The notes under the pieces were generated by a model. The model worked only from the letters and a program-made list of their open reading frames with translations, was not told where the DNA came from and made no database searches. A stretch of DNA of 64,000 bases from Kordia sp964351775 (GTDB lineage: Bacteria; Bacteroidota; Bacteroidia; Flavobacteriales; Flavobacteriaceae). Positions 51,931 to 59,742 of the stretch are shown here, one piece after another. Where the stretch lies: assembly GCA_964351775.1 (NCBI GenBank), contig CAYGPQ010000001.1, forward strand, positions 32,354-96,353, in the 5' to 3' direction. Position 1 is the first letter of the stretch; every line of letters starts with the position of its first letter. The position numbers and the translations under genes are program-made.

Positions 51931-53520
51931 CTACTTATTATCTTCCAACATTTCAAACAAATCCATGTCGTTTCCTAAAATAACTTCAGGAGTTTCGTAA
52001 CGTGTTGCGCCATCATCACTTCCGTTTTCTAATTTTAAAACGCCTCTTGGACAAACTGCGCTACAAATTCCGCATCCTACACATGAGGAACGCACAATAT
52101 TTTGTCCTTTTTGCGCATACGCGCGAACGTCTATTCCTTGTTCGCAATACGTAGAACAATTTCCGCATGAAATACATTGTCCACCATTTGTGGTAATTCT
52201 AAACTTAGATTTAAAACGTTGAATAATTCCTAAATAAGCGGCTAACGGACACCCAAAACGACACCAAACTCTATTTCCGAAAATTGGGTAAAATCCTGTT
52301 CCGATAACTCCAGCGAAAATAGAACCAATTAAGAACCCATAAATATCTTGAATGGTTTGTGTTTTAATTCCTAAAACGGCATCAGCTCCAGTAAAATAAG
52401 CATACAAAGTAATTCCTGTCATAGTAATGGCAAAGACCAACACACCATGAATCAACCAACGTTCTACTTGCCATGATTTTAATGATTTGTCCGATAATTG
52501 TCTGTACGGATCGCCCAATGTTTCTGCCAATCCACCACAACCACAAACCCACGAACAATACCACCTTTTTCCAAAAAAGTATACCATTATAGGAACAATG
52601 ACAACGGTTAAGACAATTCCCCAAACCAAAATGAACAAGCCAAATCCGCCATTCGCAATCAAATCATCCAAATTCCATTTAAAGAAAAAGTCATAATCTA
52701 ATGGAAACGCATTCTTAAAATCATACCAAGGCTTTTCAAAACGAACTAATATTTCTGGAATTAAAAAAGCAAACACGATTTGAAAAAATAATACGGAAGT
52801 TGTTCGTAAAATTTGATACTTATTATGGCGATATTTTATATACATACGAATTGCCATCACAGTCATCACAGTACAATATAAAAAACCGTACAAAAACCAT
52901 TGACTTGCCAAGTTTCCACTTAAGCTTTCACTAAATGGATCAACTACATACGTCCAATTCACAATATAATCTGGAAAGAAATATAATAAAATGTAAAATC
53001 CGACAAGGAACACAAAGGCAAACCAACCAATCCAACCTCTATTGGTTGAAGCATTGAACCAAATTCCGTTATTTTTAATTCCCGCAGGACCTAAAGTAAC
53101 TACACCAGGAATAATATATAATAATGCCCCAATAATTCCTAAGCCAAATGTTAGAAACCAAAATAATCCTTTGTTTTCTTTTATAGGTCCGGTGCCAACA
53201 TCTTTGGCAATTTGATAAGAAAAACTATGTGGTTTATCCCAAATAACTTTGTCCCATTCTTCTTTTTCTTTGTGGGTAACATTAGCGTTTGCAATTGCTG
53301 AGGTAATATTTGAAGAAAACGAAAACGGAGTTGAAAATTCTTTTCCAACCGTTGTGTTTTTAAGATTTTCAATAAAAAGTTCACTTTTGATGCCTTTATT
53401 TTTGACAATTTCTTCCAATTTTTCAGATGAAATTTCAAAAGAACCTATAAATGGAAGTATGGTAAAAATGGCTAATCCTAGTAAAAAGATGCTAAGCCCT
53501 AAATTTTGTATTGTTTTCAT
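51931..53520 (-). CDS. Membrane polyferredoxin (NapH/NosR-C-terminal type)
   Basis: This 529-aa protein has an N-terminal helix and an extracytoplasmic domain of about 90 residues. Eight or so further helices follow. Between them are cytoplasmic Cys motifs: WYCSWVCGCGG, RVWCRFGCPLAAY, then two 4Fe-4S ferredoxin sets CISCGNCSTYCEQG and CVGCGICSAVCPRG near the C-terminus. It should carry electrons at or across the inner membrane, as NapH and NosR/RnfC-like polyferredoxins do. It follows the FAD oxidoreductase gene by 9 bases, a likely electron donor or acceptor. Confidence 0.85.
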   Translation of the reverse strand: MKTIQNLGLSIFLLGLAIFTILPFIGSFEISSEKLEEIVKNKGIKSELFIENLKNTTVGKEFSTPFSFSSNITSAIANANVTHKEKEEWDKVIWDKPHSFSYQIAKDVGTGPIKENKGLFWFLTFGLGIIGALLYIIPGVVTLGPAGIKNNGIWFNASTNRGWIGWFAFVFLVGFYILLYFFPDYIVNWTYVVDPFSESLSGNLASQWFLYGFLYCTVMTVMAIRMYIKYRHNKYQILRTTSVLFFQIVFAFLIPEILVRFEKPWYDFKNAFPLDYDFFFKWNLDDLIANGGFGLFILVWGIVLTVVIVPIMVYFFGKRWYCSWVCGCGGLAETLGDPYRQLSDKSLKSWQVERWLIHGVLVFAITMTGITLYAYFTGADAVLGIKTQTIQDIYGFLIGSIFAGVIGTGFYPIFGNRVWCRFGCPLAAYLGIIQRFKSKFRITTNGGQCISCGNCSTYCEQGIDVRAYAQKGQNIVRSSCVGCGICSAVCPRGVLKLENGSDDGATRYETPEVILGNDMDLFEMLEDNK

Positions 53521-53529
53521 AAAGTTAGA

Positions 53530-54879
53530 TTAAGAGAATTGAAAAATACGTTTCCAATTTCTCTTTTTTAGTTGAATGTTCGTGTTGTTTTCTTGATTGA
53601 ATTTTGCGACAATATCTTTTTCGTGAAGTTTATAAAACTCAGGATCAAAGTTTGCATCTGCTAAGTGTTCCAATACATAATGAACCGAACGTTTTTCGTT
53701 CAACCACGTATCAAAACTGATATGACGCATGCGAATTCCAAACGTATTGATTCCTAAAAATAAATTGGTTTCTTTATGAAAAGCAATGGTAACACATATA
53801 TGTTCTTTAGGATGTTTCCAATGAAAATGTTTTTCATACTCTGGTCGTCCTCTTTCTCCAAAAACCCAGCCGTAGGTTTGATATTCAATGTCTAAAAATT
53901 TTGCAGAATTGAACCAATGTCCCGGATTGTATGCTCTCGGATTTCCACATAGTGTTTGCGCTAAGGTTTCACCCATCATGCGACCAGTATACCAAACCGC
54001 TTCAATAGGTCTGCGTTGTCCAATAGGTTCATGTTGTTCGGCACAATCGCCAATAGCGTAGATATCTGGAATGTTGGTTTCTAAATGTCGATTTACTTTC
54101 ACGCCACGTCCAAGTTCAATGTTTGAATTTTTCAGGAAGTCTATATTTGGCGAAACTCCTGCAGTTAAACCAACCACTGTACACGGAATTTCTTCCCCAG
54201 TTTCTTTAATAATGATAGATTTTACTTTTCCGTTTTCGTCAGCTTTTATTTCTTGTAAATTCACACCTAAACGCAAATCAATATGATGTTCTTTTATATG
54301 TTTGTTAATCATTTCTGATTCGCCAGCAGGCAAAACACCATTCCAAAAACTTTCTTCACGAACTAAAAAAGTTACCGGAATATCTCTACTTCGCAACATT
54401 TCTGCGAGTTCAATTCCAATGAGTCCGCCACCAACAATAACAGCTCTGTTGCAAGCTTTATTATTGGGCGCGTATTTTTCTAAATTGTCTAAATCTTGCT
54501 TGTGATACATGCCCATCACGCCTTTTAAATCTTGTCCTGGCCAGCCAAATTTGTTGGGTTTGGAACCTGTGGCGATGATGAGTTTGTCATATTTCATGGT
54601 TTCACCACTCGCAAAAACGAGTTCTTTGGAAGCATCTTTTACGTGTTTTACGAATCCTTTTTTTAGTTCGATGCGATTCTTTTCCCAAAACCAATTCTCA
54701 TACGGTTGTGTATGCTCAAACTTCATATGTCCCATATATACATACATGAGCGCAGTACGTGAGAAAAAATAGTCGGTTTCAGCGGAGATGATAGTAATCT
54801 TTTTATCGGAAAGTTTTCGGATATGCCTGGCAGCTGTAACGCCAGAAACTCCATTACCTATAATTACAATATGTTCCAT
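53530..54879 (-). CDS. NAD(P)/FAD-dependent oxidoreductase
   Basis: This 449-aa pyridine nucleotide-disulfide-type flavoprotein has the FAD Rossmann motif IGNGVSGVTAARHIRKL at residues 6-22, the NAD(P) motif VIVGGGLIGIELAEML near 148-163 and the second FAD block IPDIYAIGDCAEQHE near 269-283. It lacks the redox-active CxxxxC of disulfide reductases, so it is closer to nitrite/rubredoxin reductase-type or NADH dehydrogenase-like enzymes. The C-terminal ~130 residues are His/Trp-rich and not typical of short family members. It is the first gene of a two-gene unit with the polyferredoxin. Confidence 0.88.
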   Translation of the reverse strand: MEHIVIIGNGVSGVTAARHIRKLSDKKITIISAETDYFFSRTALMYVYMGHMKFEHTQPYENWFWEKNRIELKKGFVKHVKDASKELVFASGETMKYDKLIIATGSKPNKFGWPGQDLKGVMGMYHKQDLDNLEKYAPNNKACNRAVIVGGGLIGIELAEMLRSRDIPVTFLVREESFWNGVLPAGESEMINKHIKEHHIDLRLGVNLQEIKADENGKVKSIIIKETGEEIPCTVVGLTAGVSPNIDFLKNSNIELGRGVKVNRHLETNIPDIYAIGDCAEQHEPIGQRRPIEAVWYTGRMMGETLAQTLCGNPRAYNPGHWFNSAKFLDIEYQTYGWVFGERGRPEYEKHFHWKHPKEHICVTIAFHKETNLFLGINTFGIRMRHISFDTWLNEKRSVHYVLEHLADANFDPEFYKLHEKDIVAKFNQENNTNIQLKKRNWKRIFQFS

Positions 54880-55158
54880 AAGAATGTGGTTAGTTTTTTA
54901 GACTTTCTATTGCTACAAGAAAGGTTCGTGTCGGGAATTATGTCGAGATTAAAGTTAAGAACTTATATCGGAATTTAGAATTTAGAATAATTATAAATTA
55001 AAATATTTTTGTAAGGATTTTAAAAAAGCATAATTCGTTTCGCGCTTGAAAATCAATTCTATAAAAACGAAAAATAATTTTTAAAAGATTGTAAGTTCCT
55101 AATTTTTTTATGGACTTAAGCATCATTACTTATTAAAATCAATTTTAAAATTATTGAA

Positions 55159-55875
55159 ATGAAACATAAAATCATCACACTTATCATCTTATGTATAACC
55201 ACTTTCGGATTTGCACAAAATACAGCAGACTTCTTTAAAGCGTCTGATGCTTTTTTTAAGGAATATGTAACAAATGGAAAAATAAATTATAAAGCTGTCA
55301 AAAACAATTCAAAACAATTAGAAACATTATTAGCTTCTACAAATAGTATGACAGTTGCTAAAAGTGATGCAAATACATATCAAGCATTTTGGATAAATAT
55401 CTACAATTTGTCAGTTATAAAGAATGTAATTGACAATTACCCGTTAAAATCTCCTTTAGATGTTGCTGGTTTTTTTGATAAGACAAAGCATGCGGTTGGC
55501 GGAAAGAAAATTACCTTAAATGATATCGAAAACAAGTTGTTACGCGGACAATTCAACGATGCACGATTTCACTTTGTGTTGGTTTGTGCAGGTTTAGGTT
55601 GTCCTCCAATTATCGCGGAAGCCTACATGCCAAATACGCTTGATAAACAATTAGATACACAAACACGCATCGCCTTAAATAACGATGATTTTATCAAAGT
55701 AAATGCAAAGAAAAAACGTGTAGAACTTTCTGAAATCATGAAATGGTACAAAGAAGATTTTATCCAAAACGGCAACGAAATCGACTTTATTAACACATAC
55801 AGAGAAGAAAAAATCGCTGAAAAATCTAAAATCAGTTACTATTCGTATAACTGGACATTGAATGAAACGAAATAG
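55159..55875 (+). CDS. Secreted DUF547 protein
   Basis: This 238-aa protein has a signal peptide (residues 1-20, CITTFGFAQ). A DUF547 domain carries YQAFWINIYNLSVIKNVID, HFVLVCAGLGCPPI with its conserved Cys-Ala-x-x-x-Gly-Cys-Pro block, and a C-terminal MKWYKEDF. The Cys pair and His/Asn pattern resemble a papain/transglutaminase-like fold, but no enzymatic function is established for the family. It is followed by an outer-membrane barrel, a glycoside hydrolase and an Omp85 protein on the same strand. Confidence 0.88.
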   Translation: MKHKIITLIILCITTFGFAQNTADFFKASDAFFKEYVTNGKINYKAVKNNSKQLETLLASTNSMTVAKSDANTYQAFWINIYNLSVIKNVIDNYPLKSPLDVAGFFDKTKHAVGGKKITLNDIENKLLRGQFNDARFHFVLVCAGLGCPPIIAEAYMPNTLDKQLDTQTRIALNNDDFIKVNAKKKRVELSEIMKWYKEDFIQNGNEIDFINTYREEKIAEKSKISYYSYNWTLNETK

Positions 55876-55942
55876 CATCTCGACTGCACTCGATGTGACA
55901 AAATTATAAATTATAAATGTTGAATTTTAAATTATTCTCAAT

Positions 55943-55988
55943 CGTCACTTCGAGTAATTTTCGTTAGAAAATTGTATCGAGAAGTACT
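55943..55988 (+). repeat. Dispersed hairpin repeat, copy 4
   Basis: Reads CGTCACTTCGAGT ... TTGTATCGAGAAGTAC with inner stem AATTTTC/GAAAATT. A shortened relative (ATCTCGACTGCACTCGATG) is at 55877-55902, so two elements sit between DUF547 and the barrel gene. Confidence 0.75.
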
Positions 55989-56033
55989 TTAAAATCAAAT
56001 CAACAAAAAAATAAATACTAAACTACATTACAA

Positions 56034-56954
56034 ATGAACACTAAAAACTTTTTAATAACCGCACTTACCTTCCTATTCGTAAGCTTCACTTTTGCACAAG
56101 ATCAAGACGATGAAACTGTGGATCAAAAAACGAATATTCAAGAATTTACACCTTCAAAATTATTGAAAAAAGGACAATGGGATATTAAATTCTTCAACAG
56201 TATTTATACCCAAACCGAACGAACTGATGCAGGAAGTACTTCTGTTACGATTCCAAGAGAAACCTTTTTTACAAACACAACTGAGATTTACACAGGAATC
56301 AGCGATAACAGAAGAATCAACATTGGATTTATCTTTCAAGTTCGCTCCAATACCTTTGGAGGCGCAGGCGCTTTAGACGTTTTCAAATTTGAAGACAATA
56401 ACGCAGCACGAAGCGGATTAACTACGATTGCACCTTCAATTCGTGTGCAACCTTTCAAAAATATTTCGAACTTTTCTTTTACGAGTTCCATCTATTTACC
56501 AATCTTTAAAGACAAAGCAAATGTGCCGTATTTAGACAAAAGAAGTGTGTTTTGGGAAACCAAATTCTTCTACGATAAAACTTTCGGACAAGACAAATGG
56601 CAATTATTTACACAAGCGGATTTTGGGTTTAACTTTGGAGAAAAAAGTGAAGATGCGGATGCAGATTCAAATGTAACGGAGCGTTTTGCAAACAACAGTT
56701 TATTTTTACCATTAGGTGTATTTTTAAGCTACTTTCCATCCGCAGAATCTACAGTATACGTAAACACGAAGCAAGCATTCTTAATTGATTTAGGAAATAA
56801 CTTTTCTCAAAATTCCACTTCCGTGGGAATTGGAAGTAAATACCAATTAAGCGATGTCTTAAATGTGGAAGCTTCATTTGATAAATTTGTGAGAGGAAGT
56901 AATTTTCAAGGATTAGGACAAACTTTTAGCATAGGATTAAGAGCAATTTTTTAA
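56034..56954 (+). CDS. Outer-membrane beta-barrel protein
   Basis: This 306-aa protein has a signal peptide (residues 1-21, FVSFTFAQ), then an acidic stretch and many alternating polar/hydrophobic strands. It ends with a barrel-closing strand TFSIGLRAIF with terminal Phe. I recognise no specific family. Aromatic girdle patterns and repeated short turns suggest 10-14 strands. The C-terminal Phe is the usual signal for Bam-dependent insertion. It precedes the GH113-like gene by 35 bases, across an inverted repeat that overlaps that gene's start. Confidence 0.78.
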   Translation: MNTKNFLITALTFLFVSFTFAQDQDDETVDQKTNIQEFTPSKLLKKGQWDIKFFNSIYTQTERTDAGSTSVTIPRETFFTNTTEIYTGISDNRRINIGFIFQVRSNTFGGAGALDVFKFEDNNAARSGLTTIAPSIRVQPFKNISNFSFTSSIYLPIFKDKANVPYLDKRSVFWETKFFYDKTFGQDKWQLFTQADFGFNFGEKSEDADADSNVTERFANNSLFLPLGVFLSYFPSAESTVYVNTKQAFLIDLGNNFSQNSTSVGIGSKYQLSDVLNVEASFDKFVRGSNFQGLGQTFSIGLRAIF

Positions 56955-56969
56955 ATAATATAGTATTTT

Positions 56970-57006
56970 AGGAGTCTAAACTATCACAGATGAAATTTAG
57001 ACTCCT
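56970..57006 (+). promoter_or_regulatory. Hairpin enclosing the start codon of the GH113-like gene
   Basis: AGGAGTCTAAA (56970-56980) and TTTAGACTCCT (56996-57006) are perfect 11-bp arms around a 15-base loop that contains the ATG (56990-56992). A T-rich stretch follows at 57007-57017, so it may also terminate the upstream transcript. Confidence 0.65.
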
Positions 57007-57991
57007 TTGTATATTTTTTGGCTTGTTGCAATTTTCATGCACAAGTCAATCCAAAAAAGTAAATGGTGTCAGCTTTGTAGCTTCACGAGATGCGATTGAC
57101 CAAACACATGTGGATCCTGTGGTCAAAGTCAATGCAAATTACGCTGCAGTGATGCCTTTTGGATTTTTAAAATCCTTAACCGCTACTGAAGTCATTCACA
57201 ATACAGACCGACAATGGTTTGGTGAAACTCGAAAAGGAGCAAAGCAATATGCGGAACAGTTGCAAAAGAACAACATCAAAATCATGATAAAACCGCAAAT
57301 TTGGGTTTGGAATGGTGAATTTACTGGATTGATTGAGATGGAATCTGAAGAAACTTGGAAACAATTTGAAGCTTCGTACGAAAGTTTTATCCTAGAATAT
57401 GCAAGTTTGGCGCAAGAAGTGAACGCAGAAATGTATTGTATCGGAACCGAATTGCACAAATTTGTCGCAGCACGACCCGCATTTTGGAAACAACTCATCA
57501 CAAAAGTAAAAGCAGTTTACAAAGGGAAACTAACGTATGCCGAAAATTGGGATTCGTTTGACAAAGCTCCGTTTTGGGATCAATTAGATTTTATAGGAAT
57601 TGATGCGTATTTTCCGCTAAGTGAAGAAAAAATGCCAACGCTAGAAACCTTACAAAAAGGATGGCAATCACACAAAGATAAGATAGTTGCATTGACCAAA
57701 AAGCTTGATAGAAAAGTGCTTTTTACCGAATACGGCTATCGAAGTATGGATTATGTAGGGAAAGAACCATGGGATTCCAATCGAGGAAAAACGCTAAATA
57801 TAAAAGCGCAAGAAGTTGCGTTGCAAGCATTATTCAATGAATTTTGGAAAGAAGAATGGTTTGCTGGCGGATTTATTTGGAAATGGTTTCACAACTATGA
57901 GAAATCGGGTGGATTAGAGAACGATCAATTTACACCGCAAAACAAACCTGCGGAAGAAACCGTGCGACAGCATTATAAATTACATCAATAA
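56990..57991 (+). CDS. GH113-like glycoside hydrolase (TIM barrel)
   Basis: This 333-aa protein has a signal or lipoprotein-like N-terminus (FRLLCIFFGLLQFSC, Cys17 followed by Thr-Ser). The TIM barrel has YCIGTELHKFVAARPAFW with the presumed acid/base Glu in GTE, then LTYAENWDSFDKAPFWDQLD, FIGIDAYFPLSE and LFTEYGYRSMD with a Glu suitable as nucleophile. This pattern fits GH113 beta-mannanases and related enzymes. It probably acts on mannan-like or envelope glycans at the cell surface. A GH38 alpha-mannosidase lies 1.8 kb downstream. The start codon is inside a hairpin loop. Confidence 0.8.
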   Translation: MKFRLLCIFFGLLQFSCTSQSKKVNGVSFVASRDAIDQTHVDPVVKVNANYAAVMPFGFLKSLTATEVIHNTDRQWFGETRKGAKQYAEQLQKNNIKIMIKPQIWVWNGEFTGLIEMESEETWKQFEASYESFILEYASLAQEVNAEMYCIGTELHKFVAARPAFWKQLITKVKAVYKGKLTYAENWDSFDKAPFWDQLDFIGIDAYFPLSEEKMPTLETLQKGWQSHKDKIVALTKKLDRKVLFTEYGYRSMDYVGKEPWDSNRGKTLNIKAQEVALQALFNEFWKEEWFAGGFIWKWFHNYEKSGGLENDQFTPQNKPAEETVRQHYKLHQ

Positions 57992-57995
57992 ACTC

Positions 57996-59039
57996 ATGAA
58001 AAAAGTCATAGCTGCAATCTTTTTGTTAAGTCTCTGTTTTCATGGAATAGCACAAGAAAATATCGTTTTAGATGTAAAATTTCAAGGGCAAAAAAAGAAC
58101 AAGGTTGGTTTTTTAAAGAAATATGTCAGTGTCCGAAATGGCGATGTATTAGATTCTTTACAACTCGAACGAGATGTAATTTTACTAAAACGTTTGGCAG
58201 GCGTTTCACATGCGTATTACCAAGTTTTTGTCTCACATGATAATTTATACAACGTCTTCTATAATATTGAAGAAAATTTCACGCTGATTCCAAATCTCAA
58301 TATTTGGACAACAACCAACGAGCAAGTTGCGTATAAAGTTGGTTTGTATGATTACAATTTCTTGGGAAGAAACATCGCTTTTGGCGGATTTTACCAAAAC
58401 AACGGATTTGATTCGTACGGAATCAATTTGCGTGCGCCTAATTTGTTTTCGCGAAACTTCGGAATTGTCATCAATCATCAAAATTGGACAAGTGAAGAAC
58501 CGTTATTTTTTAACAATGGCTCTGCAAATTACAAATACAGCAATACATCATTTGAAGCATTATTATTATATCAAATCAATTTTAAACATCGCTTGCAATT
58601 TGGTGCAAATGTCTTTACGGAAGAATATAGTTATCTCAATGGATTAACCTCTAATGCTATTCCGCAAAGCTTAGAACTAGACAAACTCATGTTTAAATTG
58701 ATCTATGAATATGACAACTTAAACTATGATTATCAATACATTGAAGGAATTAAAAATACGTTCTATTTGCAATATGTAACGACTGAAAACGACTTTCAAG
58801 ATAACTTCTTAATTGGTTGGAGTGATTTTATGTATTTTGAACGTGTTGGCGAAAAAGGAAATTGGGCAAACCGTTTCCGATTTGGTGTTGCGTCAAACGA
58901 TGCAAGTCCGTTTGCGCCATTTTCGGTAGACAATAACTTGAATATTCGCGGCGTTGGAAACATCATTGATCGTGGAACGGCAAGCATGGTTTTGAATACT
59001 GAATATCGCTATACGTTATATGAAAAAGGATGGTTTATT
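57996..59039 (+). CDS. Omp85-family outer-membrane protein, 3' end lost in assembly gap
   Basis: The visible 348 residues begin with a signal peptide (1-21, CFHGIAQ). One POTRA-like domain (VSVRNGDVLDSLQLERDVIL) follows, and then beta-barrel strands. The Omp85 barrel signature is NLNIRGVGN near 310, matching the (V/I)RG(F/Y/V) loop motif. The reading frame runs into the 100-N gap before the barrel closes, so the last strands are missing. The frame emerging after the gap should not be taken as its C-terminus. A single POTRA suggests a BamA/TamA relative or two-partner transporter. It starts 4 bases after the GH113-like stop. Confidence 0.8.
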
Positions 59040-59155
59040 NNNNNNNNNNNNNNNNNNNNNNNNNNNNNNNNNNNNNNNNNNNNNNNNNNNNNNNNNNNNN
59101 NNNNNNNNNNNNNNNNNNNNNNNNNNNNNNNNNNNNNNNCAGAAATAACGATTTT

Positions 59156-59196
59156 TGAAAACTGAAAACTGAAAACTGAAAACTGAAAACTGAAAA
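59156..59196 (+). repeat. Heptanucleotide tandem repeat (TGAAAAC)n
   Basis: Nearly six copies of TGAAAAC lie just after gap 3 and just before the RidA-like gene. The repeat probably continues into the gap and caused the assembly break. Confidence 0.85.
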
Positions 59197-59204
59197 CCAT
59201 CACC

Positions 59205-59645
59205 ATGAAATCCATCATCTCAATCTTTATTATAGTCCTAACATTTGTAAGTTGCCAATCCAACAAAAAAGACATCACTTTTCATCCTTCGCATATAGCA
59301 GAACGACAAAATACGCCGTTTAGTGCGGCAGTTGAAACGGAAAATTTACTGTTTTTATCTGGTCAAATTGGGAAAGATCATAAAAAAGGCGTGTTAGTTT
59401 CAGGCGGAATCAAAGCAGAAACCAAGCAAGTGTTAGAAAACATCAAAGCGGTATTGGCGCAGCACAATTCATCGTTAGATCGTGTGGTAAAATGTACCGT
59501 GATTTTAGCCGATATCAACGATTTTGCTGACTTTAATAGTGTGTACGTGCAATACTTTCCAAACAAACCTGCGCGCACAACTTTTGCCGCTGGCGGATTG
59601 GCTGCTGGAGCAAAAATTGAAATTGATGTCATTGCCGCGAAATAG
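59205..59645 (+). CDS. RidA (YjgF) family lipoprotein
   Basis: This 146-aa protein has a lipoprotein signal (SIFIIVLTFVSCQSN, Cys18) followed by a complete RidA domain: NLLFLSGQIGKDHKKG, VLENIKAVLAQHNSSLDRVV, CTVILADINDFADFNSVY and the C-terminal PARTTFAAGGLAAGAKIEID with the conserved Arg that binds the imine substrate. Cytosolic RidA hydrolyses reactive enamines. A lipid-anchored form outside the cytoplasm cannot play that metabolic role in the same way, so its job may differ. The promoter region is cut by gap 3. Confidence 0.9.
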   Translation: MKSIISIFIIVLTFVSCQSNKKDITFHPSHIAERQNTPFSAAVETENLLFLSGQIGKDHKKGVLVSGGIKAETKQVLENIKAVLAQHNSSLDRVVKCTVILADINDFADFNSVYVQYFPNKPARTTFAAGGLAAGAKIEIDVIAAK

Positions 59646-59709
59646 TAAAAATCCAATTTTTTGTTGAAAATCAAGTAGTTATACGCTTATATGGATTTTA
59701 TTTTTTATC

Positions 59710-59717
59710 TATTTTTG
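59710..59717 (+). promoter_or_regulatory. -7 element of the GH38 gene
   Basis: TATTTTTG fits TAnnTTTG and lies 25 bases before the ATG at 59743. The -33 element is not clear. Confidence 0.5.
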
Positions 59718-59742
59718 AGAGATAACCAATCATTCAATAAAG

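Noticed and set aside
59140..59163. Frame after gap 3 as the C-terminus of the Omp85 protein
   Set aside because: It joins sequences only through an N placeholder of arbitrary length, and enters a heptad repeat.
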